Shown here: positions 11,301 through 22,500 of the stretch, in pieces | How the letters are laid out: every line of letters starts with the position of its first letter | How positions within the stretch are numbered: position 1 is the first letter of the stretch | Source of the DNA: Ischnura elegans | Taxonomy: Eukaryota; Arthropoda; Insecta; Odonata; Coenagrionidae | Assembly: GCF_921293095.1 (NCBI RefSeq) | Contig: NC_060257.1 | Location: 56,332,968 to 56,396,967, forward strand | Direction of reading: 5' to 3' | Length of the DNA stretch: 64,000 nucleotides | Position numbers and translations under genes: made by a program | The notes under the pieces: generated by a model | Seen by the model: only the letters and a program-made list of their open reading frames with translations | Told to the model about the DNA's origin: nothing | The model's database searches: none

Positions 11301-13513
11301 CAAAATCGGTGTGTGTGCAAAGGGCCTAACGGAACTACACTCGGCTCTCCATCAGCTGATGCCTCTGCCGTTTTTTTCCTTTCCGAGACTCCACAGGAAA
11401 ATATCAAGTTACAGGGGAACAATGGAAACGTGTTTCATCCCTACCCCATTCCACCAACTAACCTTTTTCGGTCTACCAGGTTCAATTCCCCGAGTTTCTA
11501 GAGGTCAAATGCTACGTGAGTCACCTTCTGAGCTCGAAGATATCTCGATATCTTTCAGCAATTGTATGACACGCACGAGGTTCTAAAAAGAATTAGACCT
11601 AACGCGACGTATATCTTACAGCATTTAAGTTTTTTGAGCTCCAATTGATTGACGCAAAGATCTATAGCTAAAATAAGGCTACTAATATTCAACATAGTCC
11701 AAACAGCACAATTTCGGAAGAAACAAGCGTAGCATAAGCGCATTCAAACAAGACGAGACGGACTGGAAACTCAGGCAACGCAAACTGCGTATATCACATT
11801 GCTGCGCCTTCGCCCCTTCGCTTTAAAGGCAACGACGTCACATGCAAGATCGGACGTGTTCTTCCCTTGCTCCTTCGCTCGTAGCTTTAAATACGGATGG
11901 GAGGGAGCCCTCTTCCCCTCGACCTCTCCTTCAGCGCTCTTCACTTATAAGCATTTCCGATTTCTTCTATCCACCATTAAGTCCAACAATGAGCACACTC
12001 GTTCGAATTTTTTCAACCGCAGGTTTTGACACCAATATTACTATATGCAGTATAAATGCCGCGGGATGCCCACTCGTGGCAATAAATTTAGCGCGCGCTC
12101 CGGAGCGAATCACCCCGCGCGATCTTTTCAATGTTCACCTGTGGGGTACCGACATGACGGCGCGATGCTTGCAAGAAATTCAAACAGGAGCATTTTAAAA
12201 ATACGTCACTAAGGGAGAAACTCCCCTGCCTGCCGCTTGATTTTGACCCAGGGTTTCAGATGACTGACTCACGCTGAAAACCAAGGCCACTCAGTTCCCC
12301 TTGAACTTGCAACCGGTGAAGGGGAGGGGGGGGGAGATAAGAAGTTTGTGTAAGAGGCGCACCCCCATTTTCGGCTGCAATATCTGGGGAAAAAGGTGCG
12401 CCTCTTACACGCGCTTATACGGTATTTTCCATCCAGTATTCCATTCTCTTCAGTGACGGATCCATGATATGGACAAAGGGAGGGTTTAGGTGGTGGCCTG
12501 GGAGTTAACAAATCAGCAGTAGTGTGGGTTCGGGAGGTTATGATAATTTTGAGGCTTGTAACAACACTTTAAGGGTGTCTTTTGACTCTCGTCTCCTGCA
12601 TACATTCGACAACTGAACAAAGTTATCTATGACCTTAGGTTTTCCCGGCGTATCAGTTGCAGAAAAGTTTCTCGGGTTTTCCACCGGTTGATTTCGCCCA
12701 TGTGTCCCGACGTTTCGATCCGTGACTTGCTGATCGAAACGTCGGGAGACATGGACGACATCAACCGGTGGAAAACCCGAGAAACTTTTCTGCGAACAAA
12801 GTTATCATTTTATCTAGCATAAATTGGATACACCAGTGAGGGATTGTAGCCCCTCTCTGGATTTTCCACTGATTCTCTTATACCCTTTAAAGTTTTTGTA
12901 TTGTACAACCTATTAACACGTCTGCCCTTCATACGTAAGCCTTTTACTTTTTACTTTGCAAATTTTTGCATCATATCAAGTGCATAATTAATTACAGTAG
13001 ACTCTGGTCAATTGGGCCGCCAGGTATTAGAGGTAGATCTCCAAGAATAGAGGCCAACTGTAGAATTGCCTTGAGTTGTCTCCAGTCATTTGGGATGATA
13101 AACGGTTTAAATGAGACGTGTAATTGTGGCATTGGCTCAATAATCATGTTAAGACATGCAATTTCTTAGGCACTAAAATCAATTTTTTTACATTCTCACT
13201 TTTCAAAAATTTGCAGCGTTTACAATTTTCCATCATGTAGAAGGTAGCTAGAATTTGCTGATGAAAAGCTGAAACCTTTTTAATTTATTGAAAAAAGCCT
13301 ACTTGATCATTACAGCAACTCTTTGGGTCATCACCATTCCTACAAGATGGACTTCTGAGACCGTTTCCAGAAAAAGTGAAACAGAACGAATATTATTCGC
13401 AGTTGGAATATCTTTTAAAGGAGTGTATACAGCCGACTGATGCCGATCAATCCCGTGAATCCATTGCTTTGGAATTGCAGCAATTGTTGGAACACCTTGC
13501 TTATTACTTGTGA
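2392..13513 (+). CDS. DIPK2: DIPK2-family (DIA1/FAM69-related) secretory-pathway kinase-like protein, six exons
   Basis: Coding exons are 2392-2557, 2755-2994, 3083-3273, 6838-7150, 9916-10052 and 13316-13513 (TGA). Every junction is GT/AG and phases agree, giving 414 residues against about 430 in vertebrate DIPK2A. The N-terminus has a hydrophobic stretch (residues 5-18), a signal peptide or signal anchor. A cysteine cluster (DRCPFCFGNTLC) follows, as in the family. Residues 207-218 (WPFPEYLGACGR) are the family hallmark; DISPDN (268-273) sits where kinases have the catalytic loop, and VDLED (288-292) replaces the DFG region. The C-terminal block NYFAVCS ends exon 5. Known family members are Golgi or secreted kinase-like proteins of uncertain enzymatic activity. 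The exon 1 donor (A|GTTAGC) is weak but is the only one that keeps frame. Introns 3, 4 and 5 hold transposons. No AATAAA was found close after the stop. Confidence 0.92.
3700..3958. mobile_element. hAT-type MITE in DIPK2 intron 3
   Basis: A 259-bp element with imperfect terminal inverted repeats (CATTGGCGCCGACTCC at the left, GTCGGCGTCCCTG at the right) and G- or C-rich subterminal runs. It is flanked by a perfect 8-bp duplication, TCCTCTTC, at 3692-3699 and 3959-3966. The 8-bp duplication and CA...TG ends fit the hAT superfamily. No coding capacity. Confidence 0.82.
4219..4896. mobile_element. Non-autonomous DNA element of about 680 bp, copy 1
   Basis: The ends are inverted: GGGTAGTTTCCTT near 4222 and GGAAACTACCC near 4882. 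A second copy in opposite orientation lies at 29522-30190 and shares the ends, the cgtgacgtcac block, the CTGCTAGCAG-type hairpin and the AT-rich tail. Neither copy has a recognisable transposase, so the superfamily is unknown. This copy is in DIPK2 intron 3. Confidence 0.65.
5397..5443. repeat. Short perfect hairpin
   Basis: Sixteen bases starting GGTCTAGTCC (5397-5412) are repeated inverted at 5428-5443 across a 15-bp loop. It lies in DIPK2 intron 3 and no function is visible. It could be the remnant of a small inverted-repeat element. Confidence 0.6.
5560..5960 (+). pseudogene. Decayed C-terminal fragment of a non-LTR retrotransposon reverse transcriptase
   Basis: Scattered frames read like the region after the polymerase core of arthropod non-LTR elements: KGLMWSVALYVVETLAL followed by EGDSKRLKSFEI resembles the widespread motif with GAETWTL and a downstream W-rich block. 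Stops and frameshifts are frequent. The related piece at 31744-31941 on the other strand carries the next part of the same kind of protein ([13 protein letters not shown]). It lies in DIPK2 intron 3. Confidence 0.6.
8430..8515 (+). repeat. Dispersed repeat, copy 1 of 4
   Basis: The core reads tcttagtcagccagtcag, then tcatgtgatcttgga and a tttccatttaaatctt end. The same order of blocks recurs at about 14925-15010 (inverted), 46325-46412 and 59868-59960. About 85-90 bp of similarity is visible. Ends and class are unknown. Confidence 0.5.
9381..9630 (+). repeat. Tandem duplication in DIPK2 intron 4
   Basis: A unit of about 98 bp starting ATTCATTCTATAGGATGAT occurs twice (near 9437 and 9535) with few differences. 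A shorter unit, AATAAACTCATGAAATTAAA, is duplicated just upstream. Local slippage or unequal exchange; no gene. Confidence 0.75.
10578..12422. mobile_element. Pogo/Tigger-like DNA transposon, non-autonomous
   Basis: The terminal inverted repeats are CCGTATAAGC then TGTGTAAGAGGCGCA at the left and their complement ending CTTATACGG at the right, flanked by TA on both sides (10576-10577 and 12423-12424). The GGCGCAC-rich ends are typical of pogo/Tigger elements. It is 1845 bp long. The GTGTAAGAGGCGCACCCC block recurs subterminally near both ends in the same orientation. No intact transposase; a Harbinger-type MITE is nested at 11030-11326. It lies in DIPK2 intron 5. Confidence 0.75.
11030..11326. 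mobile_element. PIF/Harbinger-type MITE nested in the pogo-like element
   Basis: A 297-bp near-palindrome. The left end GGCCCCTTGCACACGCACCG matches the complement of the right end (GGCCCTTTGCACACACACCG), and the pairing continues through TTTTGGACGGCCGGTAAAATAT. The flanks are TAA on both sides, a 3-bp duplication of the TWA type that fits PIF/Harbinger. It is younger than the pogo-like element it interrupts. Confidence 0.8.
12628..12793 (+). mobile_element. Foldback element, copy B, with 13-bp target duplication
   Basis: Perfect-looking 61-bp arms (12660-12720 and 12732-12792) surround an 11-bp spacer. Thirty-two unpaired bases (12628-12659, containing TTTTCCCGGCGTAT) precede the first arm. 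GAACAAAGTTATC flanks the element at 12615-12627 and 12794-12806. The arms carry CGAAACGTCGGG and AACCCGAGAAA, the same end signals as the Penelope-like copies here. It lies in DIPK2 intron 5. Confidence 0.85.
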
Positions 13514-14014
13514 TGAAATCGTGTCTACAGGTATAAAACAACTATTTTTTGTATGGTCAGTAGTTAAGTAATTATTCTAACCGCTTCCATATGTGTTATA
13601 ATTTACATGTATCAGCACAGATTATCTGTTTGGTGTCAGAATGTTTTTCTTTGTATCAAAGAAGATGCCGTTACGTAGGCTTTTCACTAATTTGAACTGG
13701 TGTGGATTTAATTTGTGCTTATAGTGCAGTGAATTTAAATGAAGTGAGCTAGTCAAGAACCTTTTTACATCTTGTGATATAATAATAGTTTGCTTTTTAA
13801 GCGATTGGGGTGTTCCAAATTTTGTCCATTTGTTGTAAAAAGCTAGAAAATTGGGAATCAGGAGGGTATTATGGGTTTTGTATTGTTTTCCAAGACCATA
13901 GCAAGAGGGGGGATGGTGACTAGGTTCAAACTCCCCAGAAATGTTTGGGAGATATTGTCATAAGTGTAGAGTACAAATGAAATGAATCTTCTCAAATGTA
14001 CCTTCTCTCCAACC

Positions 14015-14545
14015 CAAGGGAATACCCAGGATCTTAACTGGGGGGGCAAGCCATGGGATTAATGAGATTGTTTCCTTGAAAAAATAGTTTTATTTTTGGT
14101 ACATATCTTATACCAGGGGTCTCCAAAATACAACCTGCGGGCCGGATCCGGCCGGCGAAGGGCTTTCATCCGGCCTGCGCACTCGTTTAACTCTGTGAGA
14201 CGCTGCTAGAAGCATTGCAGCGCTGTGTTGCATGGCAAAGTCGCCTTCAATCGTTCGTAAATAAGAAATACGCCACCGGATACTTCGGTAGACGTTGGTA
14301 TCGAATACTTCAGTCATCGGCAAATTTGCTATCCGGCCCGCGGGGCGATTCGGAACTTAGAATGTGGCCCTTGTGGCCTAGTAAATTGGAGACCCCTGTC
14401 TTGTACTTATATATATATCATTTTTCGTGGATTTAAAGAAAATTTGTTGAATGATTTCGCCACAATTCAGTGCTGATTTTGCTGAGAGACTTTTGCGATT
14501 TTTGCTTCTGGAGGGGGCAGCTGCCCCTCGCTGGGTACGCCCATG
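14015..14545. mobile_element. hAT-type element, outer member of a nested pair
   Basis: The left end CAAGGGAATACCCAGG and right end CTGGGTACGCCCATG are inverted, with G-rich and C-rich subterminal runs. The 8-bp flanks are CTCCAACC (14007-14014) and CTCTAACC (14546-14553), one mismatch. The element at 53883-56632 has the same ends. Another hAT MITE is inserted at 14114-14398. It lies between the DIPK2 and guanylate cyclase 3' ends. Confidence 0.75.
14114..14398. mobile_element. hAT MITE nested in the 14015 element
   Basis: A 285-bp element with CAGGGGTCTCCAAA at the left and TTGGAGACCCCTG at the right, then CGGGCCGG-type subterminal sequence. Flanks are TCTTATAC (14106-14113) and TCTTGTAC (14399-14406), an 8-bp duplication with one mismatch. 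The ends match the common animal hAT MITE type. A broken end of similar sequence is at 52470-52525. Confidence 0.82.
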
Positions 14546-14924
14546 CTCTAACCCAACCTCCGCCCCAAAAAATTTTCTGGCTTCAGCCATGTTGGTTCCT
14601 TGTGCCAAAAAGTCCGGGTACACTTTATACTCCGGGTTTACTTTAACTTAATCCCTTGGTCCTGTGGTCCTAAGTAGTGGCTACCACATGTTCCTCCCCT
14701 GCCCCCTTTCCTGTTCTGTTGTTGAGAGGCTGCAAAGTGAACTGCTGCCTTTAGGCACCAGCAAGAAGATGAACCTAGGATCATACCACACCAAATGAAG
14801 TTTGCCACCCATTAGTGGGGCCAATTACGGTCTGCACAATGGAAGGTAGATTTGGCTGCAGCTAACATGTGAGGAGCAAGGCAGTTCCTAATTCAGAGTA
14901 AATATGTGGAAGAGTAACTTTTTG

Positions 14925-15010
14925 CCGCATGGGACCAAGATTTAAAAGGAAAAATCCAAGATCACATGACAGGTTTGATTGGCTGACTAAGATGGTAGCC
15001 TTTGCTTTCA
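14925..15010 (-). repeat. Dispersed repeat, copy 2 of 4 (inverted)
   Basis: On the - strand this reads atgtgattcaggcaatgaaa, aggctaccatcttagtcagcc and cacatgatcttggatttttcc in sense related to the copy at 8430. It abuts the Penelope-like end at 15090. Confidence 0.5.
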
Positions 15011-15089
15011 TTGCCTGAATCACATGATCATTTTTTCCATCCCGTTCTATCTATTTTTTCCATCAAACTGTAATTCAATGAAGAAGGAT

Positions 15090-15320
15090 TTGATGCTTCC
15101 CCGGCGAATGCTGTTGATGAAATCTTCACGGGAAATCAGCCGGGTAATGATGGTCATTGCTGCCAATGTTTCAATGGCCTTCTCTGCCATCGTCTTCAGG
15201 GCGAATGATGGACCTGGTTCTTGCCGGGCTTATATACACCGTTGGGGAGGTCAGGTCGTCTGTGATTGGTCAGATTTTTTAGAGTTCGTTGTGCACGGGA
15301 CGACTTGATTGATGTCCCAA
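15090..15320 (-). mobile_element. Penelope-like element 3' end with hammerhead-like motif
   Basis: On the - strand the order is a coding-derived tail (agaccacctgacctcc), then CTGAAGA (15193-15199), a possible seven-base stem CGATGGC/GCCATTG, and GAAAC (15178-15182). CTGANGA...GAAA is the hammerhead core pattern, and hammerhead motifs are known in the terminal repeats of Penelope-like elements. The cleavage-site half cannot be assigned by eye. Confidence 0.5.
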
Positions 15321-16116
15321 CCTTGGCGAAACTTGGAATAAGCCCATGGTCCCTACACCGTAGGAGAAAGGTCAGAGAGCTAAATTGTGTAATTTTACTA
15401 ACTGTAATTCAATGGTGCTTTTTTTGCTTTTAGTCATGCTGGCAGTCTTAAAAATTTGCCTGACATATCAAGTAAAATTAGTAATAATGTCCCTAACATT
15501 ATCTTATAAAAATCCCATAATGTATTTTTGGATTCATTTTGCAATGCAGTCTCTTGGAGATTTTAGTTTCACTGCAAACTGGCAATTTCAAAGATACTGG
15601 TTTACTTATTTTCTGCTGTTTAAAGATATAAAAGTGAAGTGTGGGTGTAAATTATTTGTAAATTGGAATTGTCTGTGGCTTCCTTTTTAAAGAGATATCT
15701 TTGAATACTTACCAGAAGTCCCATGTTACTGACTTTTATTTCCTTGAGCACAATTTTCACTCTTCGATCTTTTTATATCATCTTATAAAATAACTCAATG
15801 ATGATTCAATGAAGTTATGAATGAGTTTTCGATGAAGTTATGAATGGAAGGAAATATTAGGTAGATGTATGCTGGCTTTTTTTAAATTTCCATGTTTCTT
15901 TTTTCAAGCCATCTTCCTTGTGAATGATAAAATATTATTCACAAATTATTCATATGTTATTGGAGATATGGTATTTTTATTCCATGTAAATGGATTTTAT
16001 TTTGTTACAAGAGTCTTCATTGGTACACTTATCTCATAAATTGATCATAATACTTCATATTTGGTAAAACATATATATGATGAACTAGGTAGTCTGAAAA
16101 ATTGTAAGTAAATATA

Positions 16117-16267
16117 CCCTATTGGAAAAAATCTGCCGATTCAATTGAAAATTTCAATTGAATGTGCGAATATTCAGTTGAATTTCCTCATATTCAATTA
16201 GATTTCCATATATTCAATTGAAATTTGTCACTTTTCAATTGTACGCAATTGAATATTTCCAATAGGG
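16117..16267. mobile_element. Small MITE rich in ATTCAATTG motifs
   Basis: A 151-bp element with perfect 12-bp ends, CCCTATTGGAAA and TTTCCAATAGGG, flanked by ATA on both sides. The interior repeats ATTCAATTG-like words five or six times in both orientations, so most of the element can pair with itself. It lies about 150 bp downstream of the guanylate cyclase stop codon, possibly in its 3' UTR. Confidence 0.7.
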
Positions 16268-16416
16268 ATAGTCTTGAAAGTGTGGAGAAATGAGGGAATT
16301 TGAGTTTGCTGTTTCCGCTCCCACCCTAAATCATCAGGTATCTAGTGGAGTACGGTGTCCCTTTCCACCTAAGTGGGTGATCTATAATACATATTGTGCT
16401 TCCATGACGTAATCCC

Positions 16417-16525
16417 CTAAATTTGTTCACTTGGCATTTCGAGGAAGTATGTGTCCATGACACCCTTTCCTTTCACTTCTATGTCTCCTCTCTTTGTCAT
16501 CTTGAAATCACTTCCATCCAGAGCC
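16417..16525 (-). CDS. Guanylate cyclase exon 14 (C-terminal end of the catalytic domain)
   Basis: Acceptor ...TTTCAAG then 36 codons ending in TAG. It encodes [20 protein letters not shown] and on to the stop; [11 protein letters not shown] is the conserved last strand pair of class III cyclases. The first G completes the arginine codon split from exon 13. Intron 13 before it is 12.4 kb and holds the satellite array and a broken Penelope-like element. Confidence 0.93.
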
Positions 16526-19500
16526 CTTGAAAGGAGAAATATTGAAAACAGATTTAATTCTCAGTCAGCCTTTACCTGGAAAGATCATACCGTATATGTC
16601 TGAATATAGTCCCCTCTTTTTTTCCAAAAATGTCCAAGGTAAAAGTAAAGGGGGGGACAATATTCAAATGCATTTTTTTAACCTTTCCTGAAGCCTCAAA
16701 ATGGGGGGGGACTATATTCAAAGGGGGACTATATTCGGAGAAATACGGTATTTATCCATAAATATAAAAACACAGTAATGTCGAAAAATTATGTGTATGG
16801 CGCATAATGATTAAATAACGGTGAGTCACTGGCAATGAATAAAAGCATATAAAAAGAGGCACTCATGTTGGAAAAATGGTTTTTGAAGCTTTCGAAGCCA
16901 ATAGTCTCTTTCTCAACACCTGGAAGAAGCTATTGGCTTTGAAAGCTCAGCACCTGAAAGAAGCTATTGGCTTCGAAAGGTCCTAAAACAATTTTTCCTG
17001 TGGGAGTGCCTCTTTTTATGTGTTTTTATTCAATGCTAGTGATTCATCATTGTTTTTATTATTAATATAAAAAATATATCTACTCTTTTGACCAAAATTT
17101 GATTGCGGAATCAACTGTGGTGTGCCCAGACGAAATACTACGTGGATTATCACATAAAATAAGTCGGGGCCGACTGTCTGGAAGGGTGACTTATCAGAAG
17201 TTAATTCTATTATGGGAGGTCCTTGATCAAACTGTGACCTCTCTGAATTAAGCAATCCCGTGTTGACAGTCAATGATTCAGTGTATGGCAGGGATAAGGT
17301 TGGGATGTGCAGGGTGTAATTCTCGCGATACCAAGAGCACTTACAGAAAAGAAATTCATTCATTCAACAAAATTTTACTGTGTCTATTCTAAAGCAACTC
17401 ATGAAAAAGTACAAATTCGTAGCAAAATCAAACCCTGATGAATAATAATTGAAAGTTTTGAGGTGTTAGTAACGATGAGAATGAAAATAAGATAATTAAT
17501 TTAAATATCAATAAATTGCAATAATTAACAATAAAATCAAAGTAACACTTCTTAATCAATTGTACCGTGAAGCGGACACTCATTTTAGATATATGATCAT
17601 AATTGACAGCAATTGAAGAAGATCCATGTCTTCTTTGGGATCTATGGAAGGTAAAGAAGTCCTTCCTGTTTTGCAGAAAACTTTTTTATTCTTCGCAAAT
17701 GTCACACTCTTAACTGAAGGGTCATTACACAGGGGCAGGATCAACTTAACTAAACCTGGTGGTCCCATGCAGTGGCGCAGCGAGGGAGGGGTTTTGGAGG
17801 ATAAAACCCCCCCCCCCCAGAGCTCACAGAAATTTTTAAGTCTAATCTATTTTACTTAATTGGATTAATATTACTTAAAGAATAGTGTGAGGATTAATAA
17901 AATATCCCTCAGAAGGCCGTAAAAATCACCATTTTGAACCGTTTATCTTAATTTTTTCTGGCGGAAGGCCTCTGCACCTTCCGCTAACTCTGGCGGGTAT
18001 GCAGTACCCCAAGCACCCCAGTATTAGTTGTGCCTGAAACCCCCCCTAGCCTTAATTCCTAGCTGCGCCCCTGGTCCCATGTAGATTCTGTTCCATGTGC
18101 TGAGGGGATTTGGGCTAGCTGCAGGCTCTCCTCTTGCTGCAGCCTCCTTCACGCTTCGGGGGATGCAGATCTGTGGCCCGGTTGCTCCTTCAATTTTCCC
18201 CTTGTGGCAAATATTAATGGGAATAGGAGCCCTGAATCCGGCAACCTCCGTCTCGAGCCACTTTCTTCCCCATTCATCTCTCAGTGATATGCACTCTGTC
18301 ACAAGGGCAGGTGCGCACTAGCACGGCCACGACCATGACCAGTGGCCCACGACCAGTTATAGCATTGCAACAAATGGAGCGACGCGCACTGTGCCAAGTC
18401 CGGCTCTTTGGTCGGACCCGAGTTGTCTGACCAAAATTTTTGAATTTGGTCGGCCCCGACTCAGCGGTCGTTGCGGCCAGAAATTACACACATTCTTATG
18501 GCGTGGCGCGCACTGACTCCGACTTCACTCCGATCCGACCAGCAAGTGGTGAATGTTTTGCTATTGTGGTTGTGGTTGTGGTCCTCCTTCTCGAGCCACT
18601 TTCTTCCCCTTTCATCTCTCAGTGATATGCACTCTGTCACAAGGGCAGGTGCGCACTAGCACGACCATGGCCACGACCATGACCAGTGGCCCACGACCAG
18701 TTATAGCATTGCAACAAATGGAGCGACGCGCACTAGGCCAAGTCCGGCTCTTTGGTCGAACCCGAGTTGTCTGACCAAAATTTTTGAATTTGGTCGGCCC
18801 CGACTCAGCGGTCGTTGCAGCCAGAAATTACACACATTCTTATGGCGTGGCGCGCACTGACTCCGACTTCACTCCGATCCGACCAGCAAGTGGTGAATGT
18901 TTTGCTATTGTGGTTGTGGTTGTGGTCCTCCTTCTCGAGCCACTTTCTTCCCCTTTCATCTCTCAGTGATATGCACTCTGTCACAAGGGCAGGTGCGCAC
19001 TAGCACGACCATGGCCACGACCATGACCAGTGGCCCACGACCAGTTATAGCATTGCAACAAATGGAGCGACGCGCACTAGGCCAAGTCCGGCTCTTTGGT
19101 CGAACCCGAGTTGTCTGACCAAAATTTTTGAATTTGGTCGGCCCCGACTCAGCGGTCGTTGCAGCCAGAAATTACACACATTCTTATGGCGTGGCGCGCA
19201 CTGACTCCGACTTCACTCCGATCCGACCAGCAAGTGGTGAATGTTTTGCTATTGTGGTTGTGGTTGTGGTCCTCCTTCTCGAGCCACTTTCTTCCCCTTT
19301 CATCTCTCAGTGATATGCACTCTGTCACAAGGGCAGGTGCGCACTAGCACGACCATGGCCACGACCATGACCAGTGGCCCACGACCAGTTATAGCATTGC
19401 AACAAATGGAGCGACGCGCACTAGGCCAAGTCCGGCTCTTTGGTCGAACCCGAGTTGTCTGACCAAAATTTTTGAATTTGGTCGGCCCCGACTCAGCGGT

Positions 19501-22500
19501 CGTTGCAGCCAGAAATTACACACATTCTTATGGCGTGGCGCGCACTGACTCCGACTTCACTCCGATCCGACCAGCAAGTGGTGAATGTTTTGCTATTGTG
19601 GTTGTGGTTGTGGTCCTCCTTCTCGAGCCACTTTCTTCCCCTTTCATCTCTCAGTGATATGCACTCTGTCACAAGGGCAGGTGCGCACTAGCACGACCAT
19701 GGCCACGACCATGACCAGTGGCCCACGACCAGTTATAGCATTGCAACAAATGGAGCGACGCGCACTAGGCCAAGTCCGGCTCTTTGGTCGAACCCGAGTT
19801 GTCTGACCAAAATTTTTGAATTTGGTCGGCCCCGACTCAGCGGTCGTTGCAGCCAGAAATTACACACATTCTTATGGCGTGGCGCGCACTGACTCCGACT
19901 TCACTCCGATCCGACCAGCAAGTGGTGAATGTTTTGCTATTGTGGTTGTGGTTGTGGTCCTCCTTCTCGAGCCACTTTCTTCCCCTTTCATCTCTCAGTG
20001 ATATGCACTCTGTCACAAGGGCAGGTGCGCACTAGCACGACCATGGCCACGACCATGACCAGTGGCCCACGACCAGTTATAGCATTGCAACAAATGGAGC
20101 GACGCGCACTAGGCCAAGTCCGGCTCTTTGGTCGAACCCGAGTTGTCTGACCAAAATTTTTGAATTTGGTCGGCCCCGACTCAGCGGTCGTTGCAGCCAG
20201 AAATTACACACATTCTTATGGCGTGGCGCGCACTGACTCCGACTTCACTCCGATCCGACCAGCAAGTGGTGAATGTTTTGCTATTGTGGTTGTGGTTGTG
20301 GTCCTCCTTCTCGAGCCACTTTCTTCCCCTTTCATCTCTCAGTGATATGCACTCTGTCACAAGGGCAGGTGCGCACTAGCACGACCATGGCCACGACCAT
20401 GACCAGTGGCCCACGACCAGTTATAGCATTGCAACAAATGGAGCGACGCGCACTAGGCCAAGTCCGGCTCTTTGGTCGAACCCGAGTTGTCTGACCAAAA
20501 TTTTTGAATTTGGTCGGCCCCGACTCAGCGGTCGTTGCAGCCAGAAATTACACACATTCTTATGGCGTGGCGCGCACTGACTCCGACTTCACTCCGATCC
20601 GACCAGCAAGTGGTGAATGTTTTGCTATTGTGGTTGTGGTTGTGGTCCTCCTTCTCGAGCCACTTTCTTCCCCTTTCATCTCTCAGTGATATGCACTCTG
20701 TCACAAGGGCAGGTGCGCACTAGCACGACCATGGCCACGACCATGACCAGTGGCCCACGACCAGTTATAGCATTGCAACAAATGGAGCGACGCGCACTAG
20801 GCCAAGTCCGGCTCTTTGGTCGAACCCGAGTTGTCTGACCAAAATTTTTGAATTTGGTCGGCCCCGACTCAGCGGTCGTTGCAGCCAGAAATTACACACA
20901 TTCTTATGGCGTGGCGCGCACTGACTCCGACTTCACTCCGATCCGACCAGCAAGTGGTGAATGTTTTGCTATTGTGGTTGTGGTTGTGGTCCTCCTTCTC
21001 GAGCCACTTTCTTCCCCTTTCATCTCTCAGTGATATGCACTCTGTCACAAGGGCAGGTGCGCACTAGCACGACCATGGCCACGACCATGACCAGTGGCCC
21101 ACGACCAGTTATAGCATTGCAACAAATGGAGCGACGCGCACTAGGCCAAGTCCGGCTCTTTGGTCGAACCCGAGTTGTCTGACCAAAATTTTTGAATTTG
21201 GTCGGCCCCGACTCAGCGGTCGTTGCAGCCAGAAATTACACACATTCTTATGGCGTGGCGCGCACTGACTCCGACTTCACTCCGATCCGACCAGCAAGTG
21301 GTGAATGTTTTGCTATTGTGGTTGTGGTTGTGGTCCTCCTTCTCGAGCCACTTTCTTCCCCTTTCATCTCTCAGTGATATGCACTCTGTCACAAGGGCAG
21401 GTGCGCACTAGCACGACCATGGCCACGACCATGACCAGTGGCCCACGACCAGTTATAGCATTGCAACAAATGGAGCGACGCGCACTAGGCCAAGTCCGGC
21501 TCTTTGGTCGAACCCGAGTTGTCTGACCAAAATTTTTGAATTTGGTCGGCCCCGACTCAGCGGTCGTTGCAGCCAGAAATTACACACATTCTTATGGCGT
21601 GGCGCGCACTGACTCCGACTTCACTCCGATCCGACCAGCAAGTGGTGAATGTTTTGCTATTGTGGTTGTGGTTGTGGTCCTCCTTCTCGAGCCACTTTCT
21701 TCCCCTTTCATCTCTCAGTGATATGCACTCTGTCACAAGGGCAGGTGCGCACTAGCACGACCATGGCCACGACCATGACCAGTGGCCCACGACCAGTTAT
21801 AGCATTGCAACAAATGGAGCGACGCGCACTAGGCCAAGTCCGGCTCTTTGGTCGAACCCGAGTTGTCTGACCAAAATTTTTGAATTTGGTCGGCCCCGAC
21901 TCAGCGGTCGTTGCAGCCAGAAATTACACACATTCTTATGGCGTGGCGCGCACTGACTCCGACTTCACTCCGATCCGACCAGCAAGTGGTGAATGTTTTG
22001 CTATTGTGGTTGTGGTTGTGGTCGTGCTCTGGTCGGAAGGTGTGCGACAGAGATCTGTTATGGTCATGGCCGTGGTCGTGGTCGTGCTAGTGCGCGCCTG
22101 CCCTAATGTTCTGTCGTGCTGCTTCCCAAATTTGGTCTTTCAAAAATAATGCCCTTCTCTGGTCGCGTCACACGTCTTATATACCCGTCCGCGATAAATT
22201 CCCCTCTTCAGTGAATGGGTATGGAGAAAAAAAGGGGGGGAGACACTCGATGCCTGTGAGCTGGCCTGCTTGGCTCGATATCACCTCCTATCACATAACC
22301 GCATTCATCTTCACTTTAACTCTAATATGGACAACATATTTTTCTGACGTAATCAGACAAGGTGAGTCTGTTGGACTCATTTAACATGTTGCGTACCGGG
22401 GTATTTAAATTCCTAGGAATGCCGATTTGGAAATATGTGCTTATTAGGGTGTAATGCCTTTGGTTTAAACATGGTTAAAAAGCTAATGTTTAGAATGTAA

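Noticed and set aside
17016-17363. 115-codon frame on the - strand
   Set aside because: Overlaps the foldback at 16821-17048 at its 3' end and has no recognisable motif. A TTTTGGTCAAAAGAG word shared with 23640 suggests repeat DNA.
18440-22149. Eleven copies each of 61-, 62- and 73-codon open frames
   Set aside because: They are overlapping frames of a 344-bp tandem DNA repeat derived from a MITE and host flank. Their identity follows from the recent DNA duplication, not from protein selection.
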